A stretch of DNA of 64,000 nt from Bacillota bacterium (GTDB lineage: Bacteria; Bacillota; Clostridia; Tissierellales; Gottschalkiaceae), in contig JAEZUY010000040.1 of NCBI GenBank assembly GCA_023420895.1, forward strand, positions 1 through 64,000. Reading direction: 5' to 3'. This document shows, piece by piece, positions 1 through 8,556 of this stretch. A model generated the notes under the pieces. It was not told the origin of the DNA. It worked only from the letters and a program-made list of their open reading frames with translations, and searched no databases. The stretch's first letter is position 1. The number at the start of each line of letters is the position of its first letter. A program made the translations under genes and the position numbers.

Positions 1-39
1 AGCAGGGGGTCATAGGTTCGAGCCCTATTGCGACCACCA
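1..39 (+). tRNA. tRNA-Val (3' part, cut by window edge)
   Basis: Only the anticodon-stem 3' side, variable loop, T arm (loop TTCGAGC), 3' acceptor strand and an encoded CCA end are present. The anticodon lies outside the window. Valine is inferred because the visible 3' half resembles Firmicute tRNA-Val and because Val commonly precedes Asp-Thr-Tyr-Gly in such clusters. Confidence 0.7.
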
Positions 40-45
40 TATAAT

Positions 46-122
46 GGCCTGGTAGTTCAGTTGGTTAGAATGCCAGCCTGTCACGCTGGAGGTCGAGGGT
101 TCGAGTCCCTTCCAGGTCGCCA
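46..122 (+). tRNA. tRNA-Asp (GTC)
   Basis: Full cloverleaf: acceptor GGCCTGG pairs with CCAGGTC, the anticodon stem CCAGC/GCTGG encloses a loop with anticodon GTC, the T loop is TTCGAGT, and CCA is encoded. It lies 6 nt after the preceding tRNA, consistent with one polycistronic tRNA transcript. Confidence 0.97.
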
Positions 123-191
123 TTATTTTTAAAATAAAAAAATGTGGAAAAAAAGCAGACAGAATCAAGAAAGCTGCGAGAAATTGAATAA

Positions 192-267
<76 letters not shown>

Positions 268-277
268 TTTTTTCTAT

Positions 278-363
278 GGATGGGTTCCCGAGTTGGCCAA
301 AGGGGACGGACTGTAAATCCGTTAGCTAAGCTTTCACTGGTTCGAATCCAGTCCCATCCACCA
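278..363 (+). tRNA. tRNA-Tyr (GTA)
   Basis: Class II tRNA of 86 nt with a long variable arm (AGCTAAGCTTT region). Acceptor GGATGGG pairs with CCCATCC, the anticodon is GTA, and CCA is encoded. Confidence 0.97.
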
Positions 364-396
364 TTTTTAAAATTGAATAATGAAGAATAAGAACAT

Positions 397-470
397 GCGG
401 GTGTAGCTCAGTGGTAGAGCCCTGGCCTTCCAAGCCAGTTGCGAGGGTTCGATTCCCTTCACCCGCTCCA
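397..470 (+). tRNA. tRNA-Gly (TCC)
   Basis: Full cloverleaf: acceptor GCGGGTG pairs with CACCCGC, anticodon stem CTGGC/GCCAG, anticodon TCC, CCA encoded. Last gene of the cluster, followed directly by a terminator hairpin. Confidence 0.97.
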
Positions 471-483
471 TTTTTTTATAGAG

Positions 484-520
484 AAGACCCTTCAGTTATT
501 AATTAGCTGAAGGGTCTTTT
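484..520. terminator. Bidirectional intrinsic terminator
   Basis: Twelve-bp stem AAGACCCTTCAG/CTGAAGGGTCTT with a T run on the right and A-rich DNA on the left. It sits between the convergent tRNA cluster and the minus-strand exonuclease gene and can serve both. Confidence 0.85.
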
Positions 521-526
521 GATATT

Positions 527-1657
527 TTATAGGGACATTATATGCTGAAGAAGTTTTTTAATATTTTCCGTTAGAATTTCATCTTCCCTTTCCAGAAGCA
601 GAATATTTTTAGGAAGTCTGGCACCGCAGTCATCTTTAGTTTTTACGAGATTATAATTCATAAGATCATCGTAATCGAGATTTAAATACTTAGCTTTTAT
701 ATTTTCACCTAGATAACATTTTTCAGTCATAACAGAGAATTCAAATTTTCTGTTTTCAGAATCTATATTCATGCTGTACGAATTTCCGAAGATCTTATAT
801 TCCGAAGTTTCAGAAATTATATTTCCTTTTATATCTATAGAATTTTTTTTCGCTTTTATAGAGACTATTTCAAAAAACATATTTTTTCGGGCGCACTTAT
901 TTGCCGAATACTTTTTATTTGAAACTGCATCTTCAGAGTATTCAGAAAAAAGCTCTTCTGGATTTATTTCTTCATTTGAAGCTGAACTAGATGAAATTTC
1001 AGGATTCGTACTGAAAAGATCCATCTGCTCTACAGGTATTATTTCATTTGACGAGTCTCTGAGAGAGTCCTCCAGTTTTAAAATATCCGGCAGATAGTAT
1101 ATATCATCAAAATTGTGCTGCAATATAGTTTTTTCAAGTGCCGGAGCTTTAGTTTTAAGATATTCTTTATAGAGCATGACTGATTCTTTTCCGCTGATTT
1201 CATCTTTTCTGTCTATACCTATATGTTTTTCTACAGTTTTAAGTTTACAGTTTTCAAGACCAAGTTTCTTTCTGTTTTTTCTAATCACCTTTATTAAATC
1301 TATATGAGTCTTTTTTTCGAATATATTATAGATTTTATACTGCTTGAGTTTTTTAGTTATAAATGGGATATCAAAAGTAGAACCGTTAAATGTATAGATT
1401 ATATCTATTTCTTTTAGGAGAAAAATCAGTCTGTTTAAAATTTCAGCCTCATCTTTTTTAGTTCCTTTGTCCGAAAACAGCTGAATTATTTTAGCACCAT
1501 TATTGCTGACTATATTCAGCCCTATGAGAACTATTTTATTATAGAGATGACTCAGTCCGTCGGTTTCTATATCTAAAAAAGCAATTACAGTGCCTTCACT
1601 TGCGTATTTTGGAAAATAGGGATCTATATTTAATTCATTTTCGATAATTTTCATCAT
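527..1657 (-). CDS. RNase H-like / DnaQ-type 3'-5' exonuclease domain protein (YprB-like)
   Basis: 376 aa. Residues about 24-200 look like the ribonuclease-H-like exonuclease fold used by YprB-type proteins. Motif I is LDIETDGL (Asp29, Glu31), a second motif is near TFNGSTFDIPF (about residue 90), and a late HNFDDIYYL block (about 183) carries the last acidic residue. These are the DEDD positions expected to bind two metals. Residues about 220-376 are acidic and not recognised. The start codon is the first of two adjacent ATGs behind AAAGGAAG. The gene stands alone, convergent with the tRNA cluster. The family is linked to nucleic-acid processing, but the substrate cannot be read from sequence. 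Confidence 0.75.
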   Translation of the reverse strand: MMKIIENELNIDPYFPKYASEGTVIAFLDIETDGLSHLYNKIVLIGLNIVSNNGAKIIQLFSDKGTKKDEAEILNRLIFLLKEIDIIYTFNGSTFDIPFITKKLKQYKIYNIFEKKTHIDLIKVIRKNRKKLGLENCKLKTVEKHIGIDRKDEISGKESVMLYKEYLKTKAPALEKTILQHNFDDIYYLPDILKLEDSLRDSSNEIIPVEQMDLFSTNPEISSSSASNEEINPEELFSEYSEDAVSNKKYSANKCARKNMFFEIVSIKAKKNSIDIKGNIISETSEYKIFGNSYSMNIDSENRKFEFSVMTEKCYLGENIKAKYLNLDYDDLMNYNLVKTKDDCGARLPKNILLLEREDEILTENIKKLLQHIMSL

Positions 1658-1808
1658 TAAACACTTCCTTTTGAATATAATACCATATTAAGCGCCTAGC
1701 TGAAAATGAGCAGAAAACTGAAAATATTTGAAGGAGAAATATATTTAGACTCATCGGTAAAACTGTGTTAAAAGGTAGTCAATAGGGCTGATAAAGAACG
1801 TCAATATA

Positions 1809-1817
1809 TGATATAAT
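1809..1817 (+). promoter_or_regulatory. Extended -10 promoter element (TG-A-TATAAT)
   Basis: TG at 1809-1810, one base, then a perfect TATAAT at 1812-1817, 36 nt before the next start codon. No good -35 is visible, which fits an extended -10 promoter. The same TGATATAATG string recurs upstream of the FHA gene and the pseudouridine synthase gene. Confidence 0.6.
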
Positions 1818-1853
1818 GGAAGATAGGAAAAAATTAATGTAAGGAGTTTTTTA

Positions 1854-3350
1854 ATGGATTCTAAACAAATTGAAGATAACAAAAAAGAAATCATGAAAAA
1901 TATTGAAAACATAAAGAAGATGGGCGACGAAGAGCTCATGGATAAAATAAGAGAAGTTAATGAAGATCAGCTTAAGAATATAGGACTTATGGCATATACT
2001 GAGCTATTTAACAGAGCTGTTTATCTTAATGCTTTAATAGAGCAGGATGAAGAGCTTATAGAAGAACTCAGAAAAGAGGAGCCTAAATTCAAAGAACTTT
2101 ATGATATGTTTAAAAACGATATTCTTACTCTTGATTCAGTGAGATTTCTTGAAAAAGAAGAATTACAGGATATAGACAGACTTAAAGAGATAAGAAGAGA
2201 AACAGTCGTGGTTCTAAGAGCCTTAACATCTTATGCTACTGAACTTTCATACGCTAATGAAATTACTAAAGACAAAGCGTATATAAACTTCATAAAAGAA
2301 AATTTCTCTGATATAGAAGAGAATATGGACTTAGACAGACTGGTAGGAAATGTTCAGATGTTCCTTTCAGAAGACGGAAGAACTATAAAGAACAAAGTTA
2401 TGGATATAACATCTGTACTTCCAGTTAAAATAACTACAGCTAAATACTACGATCTTATAGAAAATGCTTTTAAAAAGACTATGAGAGAAGCAGGAAAAGA
2501 AATGATAGACGTAATGATGAACAGATATAAAGCGCTGTTCGACGGAAGTCTTGTGAGTGAATATGGAGTTTATTTTGATAAATACTTCATGGAAGCTGAA
2601 AAAGCTAATAAATTCGATTTCAAAAATGCATCAGAACAGGATATGGCGGATTTATACAATGAAACATCTAAGGACCTTGCAGAAATAACTGCAGCCGCTA
2701 ATATAATAAGAGAGTTCGGAATAATAACGAACAGAATAATAGCGGTATCTATGCTGAAAGACTATATAGCTGAAGGGCTTAATGACAACGATATAAAAAC
2801 TCTGCTTACAGACTGGAATAACTATTTAAGCAATCCAGAATCAAACAGAGTTAAAGTTATGAAATCATTCAATCACGTGTTTGAAAAACTTGATAAAGTA
2901 TTCCAGGAAAACAACAGAGTTCTTCAGGAACTTACTATGGAAAACTTCAACAGAGGAAATAAAGTGGATGATGAGCTGAAAGATTCACTTCAGAAATCTC
3001 AGTATATTCTTTCATATATAAATGACTACAATCTTGAAGATGAATATATTCCTGAAATGGTAAATTATGTTCCGGCTGGAGAAGTATATCTTAAACAGGC
3101 AATTCAGGGTCTTATAGATTATATGAACAGAAACTCGAAAGATATGCAGAATATCCAGAGAAAAGCCAGAATGAAGAGAGTTATTTCTCTAGTAGACGGT
3201 GTATTCCAGACTCCTCAGGAGTTCTTTGACTATCTTGCAAACAGCCTTGGCATGACTAGCACTAAAGAAGAACAGGTTGCGATAGCAAACAGCATACTTG
3301 AGATAATGGGAAGATATAGAGATAATAAAGTGCCAAATATGAATAATTAA
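1854..3350 (+). CDS. Unrecognised, largely alpha-helical 498-aa protein
   Basis: I do not recognise a family. The protein is highly charged, Lys/Glu-rich and apparently helical throughout, with heptad-like stretches. It has no signal peptide, membrane segment, Cys clusters or nucleotide-binding loop, so it is probably cytoplasmic. The N-terminal 45 residues form a short acidic/basic helix pair; the rest looks like one or two helical bundles. It starts with ATG behind TAAGGAG, has its own extended -10 promoter and ends in a strong terminator, so it is a single-gene unit. Codon use matches its neighbours, so there is no sign of recent transfer. Function is unknown. Confidence 0.85.
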   Translation: MDSKQIEDNKKEIMKNIENIKKMGDEELMDKIREVNEDQLKNIGLMAYTELFNRAVYLNALIEQDEELIEELRKEEPKFKELYDMFKNDILTLDSVRFLEKEELQDIDRLKEIRRETVVVLRALTSYATELSYANEITKDKAYINFIKENFSDIEENMDLDRLVGNVQMFLSEDGRTIKNKVMDITSVLPVKITTAKYYDLIENAFKKTMREAGKEMIDVMMNRYKALFDGSLVSEYGVYFDKYFMEAEKANKFDFKNASEQDMADLYNETSKDLAEITAAANIIREFGIITNRIIAVSMLKDYIAEGLNDNDIKTLLTDWNNYLSNPESNRVKVMKSFNHVFEKLDKVFQENNRVLQELTMENFNRGNKVDDELKDSLQKSQYILSYINDYNLEDEYIPEMVNYVPAGEVYLKQAIQGLIDYMNRNSKDMQNIQRKARMKRVISLVDGVFQTPQEFFDYLANSLGMTSTKEEQVAIANSILEIMGRYRDNKVPNMNN

Positions 3351-3356
3351 TATAAA

Positions 3357-3390
3357 AAAAGCTACGACGGTTATGACTTTCGTAGCTTTT
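3357..3390 (+). terminator. Intrinsic terminator
   Basis: GCTACGA/TCGTAGC stem extended by AAAA/TTTT pairing, ending in a T run directly after the 498-aa gene. Confidence 0.9.
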
Positions 3391-3421
3391 CTAAATCATC
3401 ACAGAGAGAAGGTAAATTGAA

Positions 3422-4582
3422 TTGATGGTATATTTAGACAACAGCGCGACTACTAGACCCAGAAAAGAAGTTGTCGATGCAGTAGCGGATTACAGCTATG
3501 AAAATTTTGGAAATCCCTCATCACTTCACAGAATGGGTTTAAATGCTGAAAAAGATATGAAAAAATTTAGAAAAGGAATAGCCGATATTATAAAAGCGGA
3601 TCCGAGTGAAATTTATTTCACTGCCGGAGGAACTGAATCTAATAATATAGCAGTTCATGGAATAGTGAGCAGATTTAAAAACAGAAAAGCTCATATAATA
3701 TGTTCAGCAATTGAGCACCCTTCAATACTCAATATATTTAAGCACTATGGATTTACAGACAATATAGATGTTGACTATCTGGAAGTTGATTCCGATGGAA
3801 TAGTCAATCTTGAAAAGCTGGAAGAACTTATTAGAGATGATACGGCTTTAGTTTCAATAATGCTTGTGAATAATGAGACAGGAACTATACAGCCGGCAGA
3901 AGAGATATCGAGAATAATAAGGAAAAAGAACAGTGAAACTGTGTTCCATTCAGACTGTGTTCAGGCTTTTGGCAAAATAGACATAGATGTGAAGAAGCTT
4001 GATATTGATATGATATCTGTATCTTCGCATAAAATATATGCGCCGAAAGGTTCAGGAGCTCTTTATATAAGAAAAGGTCTTACTGTAAATCCTCCTTTTC
4101 AGGGAGGCGGGCAGGAAAGGGATATAAGACCGGGGACAGAAAACACTCCGGGAATATTCGGATTTGCAAAAGCTGCTGAGATTATGGAAGAACGCAAAGA
4201 TGAAGAGAGAAAGCGTATGAAAGAAATAAAGGAATATGCGCTTGGAAGAATAGAGAAAGAAATAGAAGACGTTAAAATAAATTCTCCTATGGGAGACAAG
4301 CATATAGACAATATTCTGAATATAAGCATAAGCGGAATAAAAGCGGAAATACTGCTTCACACACTTGAAGAAAAGGAAATATATCTTTCAACAGGCTCTG
4401 CATGTTCTTCTAAATCAAAGGACAAGTCTCATGTGTTAAAAGCTATAGGTCTTTCTGAAAAAGAAATAGACGGAAGTGTGAGAATAAGTTTTTCGCATTC
4501 AGACACTAAAGAAGAGATAGATTATTTTATAGATGAACTTAAAGAAGCAGTAGAAGATATAAGAAGCATACTGGCTTTATAG
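3422..4582 (+). CDS. Cysteine desulfurase, NifS/IscS family (ThiI partner)
   Basis: About 386 aa. PLP enzyme that removes sulfur from cysteine as an enzyme-bound persulfide. The PLP lysine is in SSHKIYAPKG (near residue 204) and the catalytic Cys in STGSACSS (near 328). N-terminal YLDNSATT and GGTESNN are family signatures. The gene lies 25 nt before thiI, the arrangement seen for NifZ-ThiI in Bacillus, so its main job is probably feeding sulfur to ThiI for 4-thiouridine in tRNA rather than general Fe-S assembly (no IscU nearby). The start is TTG at 3422 or ATG at 3425; both lie behind GAGAAGG. Confidence 0.93.
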   Translation: MMVYLDNSATTRPRKEVVDAVADYSYENFGNPSSLHRMGLNAEKDMKKFRKGIADIIKADPSEIYFTAGGTESNNIAVHGIVSRFKNRKAHIICSAIEHPSILNIFKHYGFTDNIDVDYLEVDSDGIVNLEKLEELIRDDTALVSIMLVNNETGTIQPAEEISRIIRKKNSETVFHSDCVQAFGKIDIDVKKLDIDMISVSSHKIYAPKGSGALYIRKGLTVNPPFQGGGQERDIRPGTENTPGIFGFAKAAEIMEERKDEERKRMKEIKEYALGRIEKEIEDVKINSPMGDKHIDNILNISISGIKAEILLHTLEEKEIYLSTGSACSSKSKDKSHVLKAIGLSEKEIDGSVRISFSHSDTKEEIDYFIDELKEAVEDIRSILAL

Positions 4583-4607
4583 AATTCAAAGAAAATGAGG
4601 TGGAACA

Positions 4608-5795
4608 ATGGAAAATATAGAAAAAGTTATAAGCGTGAGCTTTGGAGAAATCGCTCTTAAAGGTAAAAACAGAGGATATTTTGAACATCAGCTTATAACG
4701 AAGATAAGAAAAGTTATAAAAGAATTCAGCGGAATAAATGTATATAGAGATCAGGGAAAACTTTACATAGAATGTAAAGAAGAAGATATTAACGATATAA
4801 TAAGAAAAGTTAAAAATGTATTCGGAATAATATATATATCCCCATGCTATAAAGTTGAAAAAGATATGGATTCAATAGGTAAAGTAGCGGCGTTTGCTGT
4901 GAAAGAAAAAATGGAAGAACTTAGAAAAGAAAAAGAAGATGTGACTTTTAAAGCGGAAGCTAAAAGAGCAGATAAAAATTTCCCTTACAAGTCTCCAGAG
5001 ATAGCTAGAATGATAGGCGGAGCAGTTCTTAAAAATGTAGACGGAATAAAAGTTGATGTCCATAATCCTGATATAACTGTGAATGTAGACATAAGAACAT
5101 CAGCATATGTATATACAGACAGATATTCAGGAAGAGGAGGACTTCCTATAGGAACTAACGGAAAGGGACTTCTTCTGCTGTCAGGCGGAATAGACAGTCC
5201 TGTTGCAGGTTTTATGATGGCAAAAAGAGGTGTAGAAATATCAGGGATACACTTCCACAGCTATCCATTCACAAGTGAAAGAGCTGAAGAGAAAGTAAAA
5301 TCACTAGCTAAGATACTTGAAATTTACTGTGGAAGAATGAAAGTATATAAAGTGAATCTTCTCAACATTCAGAAAGAAATAAGAAAAAACTGTCCGGAAG
5401 ATGAAATGACTATAATATCTAGAAGATTTATGATGAGAATAGCTGAATATATAGCCTCTAAAGAGGGTATAAATGCTTTAATAACGGGTGAAAGTCTGGG
5501 ACAGGTCGCTTCACAGACAATACAGGGTCTTACAGTGACTAATGCATCGGTTGATATACCTGTATTAAGACCTCTTATAGGAATGGACAAAACTGATATC
5601 ATAGATATATCGAAAGATATAGGAACTTTCGAAACGTCTATACTTCCATTCGAAGACTGCTGTACGGTATTCCTTCCGAAACACCCAGTTACAAAACCTA
5701 AACTTGAAGATATTGAAGAATCGGAAAGCAAGCTTGATATTCAGTCGCTAATTGAAGATGCGGTTGAAAAGATAGAAATTATGGAACTTGAATAA
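4608..5795 (+). CDS. thiI: tRNA 4-thiouridine sulfurtransferase ThiI
   Basis: 395 aa, close to the short Bacillus-type ThiI. Order: an N-terminal ferredoxin-like and THUMP RNA-binding region (about 1-165), then a PP-loop ATP pyrophosphatase with SGGIDSP at 192-198 that adenylates U8 of tRNA. A Cys-containing loop (EDCCTVF) lies near residue 350. There is no C-terminal rhodanese domain, so sulfur must come from another protein, consistent with the cysteine desulfurase gene immediately upstream. SD AGGTGG precedes the ATG. Confidence 0.96.
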   Translation: MENIEKVISVSFGEIALKGKNRGYFEHQLITKIRKVIKEFSGINVYRDQGKLYIECKEEDINDIIRKVKNVFGIIYISPCYKVEKDMDSIGKVAAFAVKEKMEELRKEKEDVTFKAEAKRADKNFPYKSPEIARMIGGAVLKNVDGIKVDVHNPDITVNVDIRTSAYVYTDRYSGRGGLPIGTNGKGLLLLSGGIDSPVAGFMMAKRGVEISGIHFHSYPFTSERAEEKVKSLAKILEIYCGRMKVYKVNLLNIQKEIRKNCPEDEMTIISRRFMMRIAEYIASKEGINALITGESLGQVASQTIQGLTVTNASVDIPVLRPLIGMDKTDIIDISKDIGTFETSILPFEDCCTVFLPKHPVTKPKLEDIEESESKLDIQSLIEDAVEKIEIMELE

Positions 5796-5812
5796 GAAAG
5801 GAGAAGATAGAT

Positions 5813-6412
5813 ATGAAGAAAGCTATAGTTCCAATAATTATAATTATAGCGGTAATTGTGATTATTGGGGGAACTCTGGCATCCAGCTATAACGGACTCG
5901 TGACTATGAGCGAGGAAGTTGATCAGAAATGGAGTCAGGTTGAAAACGTGCTTAAGAGAAGAGCCGATTTAATTCCAAATCTGGTTAACACAGTAAAAGG
6001 ATATGCTTCACACGAAGAAGATGTTCTAATGGGAGTTACTCAGGCCAGAAGCGGACTGGAAAACGCATCAAATCCGCAAGAAATGGCAGAAGCCAACGAT
6101 CAGCTTACTGAAGCGATATCAAGACTGAATGTTGTAGTTGAAAGTTATCCTGAACTTAAAGCAGATGCACAGTTCACTCAGCTTATGGATGAACTTTCAG
6201 GAACAGAAAACAGAATAGCAGTTGAAAGAAAGAGATACAACGAAGCTGTTCAGAAGTACAACACTAAAATAAAGAGATTCCCTACAAGCATAATAGCAGG
6301 AATGTTCAACTTTGAACCAAGAGAGTATTTCCAAGTTTCAGAAAAAGACAAGGAAGCTCCAGTAGTGGATTTTGAAAGTAGAATTGATTTTACAGAAATA
6401 GCATCAGTATAA
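5813..6412 (+). CDS. LemA family membrane protein
   Basis: 199 aa. One N-terminal hydrophobic segment (residues about 4-24) is followed by the LemA helical domain, with the typical SYNGLV, VDQKWSQVENVLKRRADLIPNLV and late FNFEPREYF motifs. LemA proteins are anchored with the helical bundle outside and are often encoded with TPM/YgcG proteins. Here a terminator follows and the TPM array starts about 200 nt later under its own promoter, so the link is by neighbourhood, not by shared transcript. SD AAAGGAG precedes ATG. It is 17 nt after thiI and probably read through from it. Confidence 0.93.
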   Translation: MKKAIVPIIIIIAVIVIIGGTLASSYNGLVTMSEEVDQKWSQVENVLKRRADLIPNLVNTVKGYASHEEDVLMGVTQARSGLENASNPQEMAEANDQLTEAISRLNVVVESYPELKADAQFTQLMDELSGTENRIAVERKRYNEAVQKYNTKIKRFPTSIIAGMFNFEPREYFQVSEKDKEAPVVDFESRIDFTEIASV

Positions 6413-6416
6413 AAAA

Positions 6417-6450
6417 GCCCTCGAAGCCTTATTAAGGTTTCGGGGGTTTT
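6417..6450 (+). terminator. Intrinsic terminator after LemA gene
   Basis: GCCCTCGAAGCCTT paired imperfectly with AAGGTTTCGGGGGTT around a 3-nt loop, followed by a T run. Confidence 0.88.
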
Positions 6451-6472
6451 TCTATATTACTAAGTCAAAGAG

Positions 6473-6514
6473 TATCCAAAAGGATATAAAAGAGTATTCT
6501 TTTGGGTATATAAT
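6473..6514 (+). promoter_or_regulatory. Inverted repeat with -10 upstream of the TPM array
   Basis: TATCCAAAAG (6473-6482) and CTTTTGGGTA (6499-6508) form a near-perfect dyad 16 bp apart, directly abutting TATAAT at 6509-6514. A repressor or activator bound to the dyad would cover the promoter. A second TATAAT lies at 6532. No regulator gene is adjacent. The operator role is inference. Confidence 0.4.
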
Positions 6515-6607
6515 TAGCAAAGATAAACTTATATAATTATAATAAGGAGTATTATATATAGAAAAGAATAGGTGAAGATTTATAAAAAAGATGAAAGGAG
6601 ATTTAAA

Positions 6608-7387
6608 ATGTATTCGTTTAAGAAAATTGGAATCGCTATAATTATGTCTTTAACCTTGATATTGGGAACTTCTTCGGTTTTAATGGCAGAAGGAGAGAAA
6701 GATATTCCGGTTTTAATTCAGGAGATGGGAGACCATTATTATGTGGATGAGCCTGGAATGCTTTCAGATTATGCTAAAGAAGAAATAGACAGAGAAAATA
6801 AAGAAATTACAGAAAATACAGGAGTGCCAATTATAGCTGTGCTTGTAAACAGCTTAGGAGAACATGGAAATATACAGGATTATACATATGACTTTCTAGA
6901 GCAGTGGCTTTCGGCAAAGAATTTAGAAGATTCTGTAATCATAGTAGTAGCGATGGATGTAAGTGAGGTAATGATTCAATATTCTGAAGAAGCATCTTAC
7001 AGTGTATCTGAAGAAGATATAGACAAACTTCTGCATGAAGAAATAATTCCCTATTTAAATGAGGAAGACTTTGACGGAGGAATCTTAAATGGAATCGAAA
7101 GGATAAATTCAGGAATGAAGTCTTCAGCAGAAGACTCAGAATCAAAGACGTCTGAAGAATCTGAGAATGAAAAAAAGAATTCTAAATCAGAAGAAGATAA
7201 AAAAGGAGAATCCGAAAAAGACGGGCCCGGTTTATCAAAAGATAAAGAAGAATCTAAGTCTAAAATGGATAGAGAAAAAATTAAAACTCTAAAATTATTT
7301 ATTGGTTCGATTTTTATTTTTCTAGCATTAATAATCGTTGTCGGCACCATAATACTGTTCAGATTTTTTCTGAAGAATAAAAAATAG
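6608..7387 (+). CDS. TPM-domain membrane protein, divergent copy (array member 1)
   Basis: 259 aa from ATG 6608, chosen because AAAGGAGAT stands just upstream; an in-frame GTG at 6572 lacks an SD. A signal peptide (about 1-28) is followed by a TPM domain (about 35-165), a Glu/Lys/Ser-rich linker (about 168-225) and one membrane helix near the C-terminus. The YYVDEPGMLSDYAKEEID start of the domain is well kept. The motif equivalent to VRIEVGYGLE in later copies is replaced by VMIQYSEEASYS, so this is the most diverged copy. It lacks the Gly-rich tail ending in Trp. TPM domains are secreted or envelope-associated; some family members have been reported to hydrolyse phosphate esters. The biochemical role here is unknown. 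Confidence 0.85.
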   Translation: MYSFKKIGIAIIMSLTLILGTSSVLMAEGEKDIPVLIQEMGDHYYVDEPGMLSDYAKEEIDRENKEITENTGVPIIAVLVNSLGEHGNIQDYTYDFLEQWLSAKNLEDSVIIVVAMDVSEVMIQYSEEASYSVSEEDIDKLLHEEIIPYLNEEDFDGGILNGIERINSGMKSSAEDSESKTSEESENEKKNSKSEEDKKGESEKDGPGLSKDKEESKSKMDREKIKTLKLFIGSIFIFLALIIVVGTIILFRFFLKNKK

Positions 7388-7403
7388 AAAAAAGGGGAAT
7401 GAT

Positions 7404-7949
7404 ATGGATTTCGATACAGTAAAAGGATATATAATTGTCGGAGCAATAGTAATTGTTGGAATAATACTGATTTTGCTTATAGTATTTCTGGGATTCTTTT
7501 TTGTTAATATTTTAGCTGGACTCCTGCTGAATCTTTTTATACTTGCACCTATGGGAATTATAAGAGGATTCACTCTTTATAAGCCGGTTAAGAGAGGAGA
7601 AATAACAGAATTTGAAGATCTGCTTAATGACAGAATATCGGTAAATATAATTTACAGAAGGCTTAAAAGAGAAATGAAAAAGATGGGAATAGATCCAGAG
7701 AAAGACAGTCTTGAAGGATATCCTAAAATGAAACAGGCTTGGGAAGTTATAGAAAAGTATAAAGAAAAATTTGGGGGAGAAGCAGAAAATATATTAATGT
7801 TTATACTGGAAGCAGCTTTTTCTGCAGCTGGAGATATGGCAGACGGAAGTTCAGAAAACTCTGGCAGTTCTTCTAGAAAATCTTCCAGCGGAGGAAGATC
7901 CTCAGGAGGAGGTTCTTCAGGCGGAGGCGGAGCTTCCAGAAACTGGTAA
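7404..7949 (+). CDS. TPM-less membrane protein with Gly/Ser tail (array member 2)
   Basis: 181 aa with no signal peptide and no TPM domain. Two hydrophobic helices (about 8-58) are followed by a charged cytoplasmic-like region (about 60-140) and then SSSGGRSSGGGSSGGGGAS ending in Arg-Asn-Trp. The part from the helices onward matches, block by block, the C-terminal half of the gene at 8557-9648 (for example EGYPKMKQAW against DQYPEIKKAW). Together with the preceding gene (TPM plus one helix, no tail) it resembles a full-length copy split in two. It starts with ATG after AAAAGGGGAATGAT, 16 nt downstream of the preceding stop. Confidence 0.82.
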   Translation: MDFDTVKGYIIVGAIVIVGIILILLIVFLGFFFVNILAGLLLNLFILAPMGIIRGFTLYKPVKRGEITEFEDLLNDRISVNIIYRRLKREMKKMGIDPEKDSLEGYPKMKQAWEVIEKYKEKFGGEAENILMFILEAAFSAAGDMADGSSENSGSSSRKSSSGGRSSGGGSSGGGGASRNW

Positions 7950-7969
7950 TTTAAAGGGGACTATAAAAA

Positions 7970-8534
7970 ATGGATATAAAGCTGAAAAAGAAAAGGATGC
8001 TGATTCTTATAACAATGATTTTTTCAGCAATAAGTTCATCTGTATTGGCTGAAGAGATTCCGGAAAGAAAAAGAAAAAGAGATGAGAATAGAAGCCGGCT
8101 ACGGTCTGGAAGGCAGGATAACAGACGGAAGAGCCGGAGAGATATTAGATACATATGCAGTTCCAAGATTCAAAAGCGGAGAATATGACCGGGGACTTTT
8201 AGACGGTTTTCTTGCAATAAAAGGGGATGTTCAGAAAGAATATGGAACCGAAGCAGGAGGTGAAGAAACACCTTCTGATTCTCTTAATCTTGAAAATATA
8301 TCGGACAGAGAAAATCCTCAATTCAGAACAGTATGGAACAATTTAAAATTTCAAGAAGAAAAAAGAACTGAATACTATTCAGAAAAACTTTCATCTGCTA
8401 TGTTGAAAACGATGGAGACTTCATCAGAGAATTACAGTGAAGACAGCTCATCATATTCGCCGTCTTCAGATTCATCAAGTTCTTCATCATCGGGCGGAGG
8501 TTCGTCCGGAGGCGGAGTAGCATCAAGAGGCTAG
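7970..8534 (+). pseudogene. Decayed TPM-domain gene (array member 3)
   Basis: A normal start (ATG 7970 behind AAAGGGG) and signal peptide ending in LAEEIP run straight into an A/G-rich joint at about 8060-8081. There the frame changes: the conserved EMRIEAGYGLEGRITDG block continues in the +1 frame from 8061. Against its neighbours about 85 codons (the first half of the TPM domain) are missing. A second in-frame deletion removes both membrane helices. The terminal Trp codon TGG has become TAG, leaving TAG followed at once by TAA. The downstream frame stays open to the Gly-rich tail, so decay looks recent. Confidence 0.85.
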
Positions 8535-8556
8535 TAAAATAAAGGAGATGGTTACA

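Noticed and set aside
8060..8082. Programmed frameshift joining the two halves of the TPM pseudogene
   Set aside because: The A-rich joint could slip, but half the TPM domain is absent from both frames, so a frameshift would not restore a working protein; decay is simpler.
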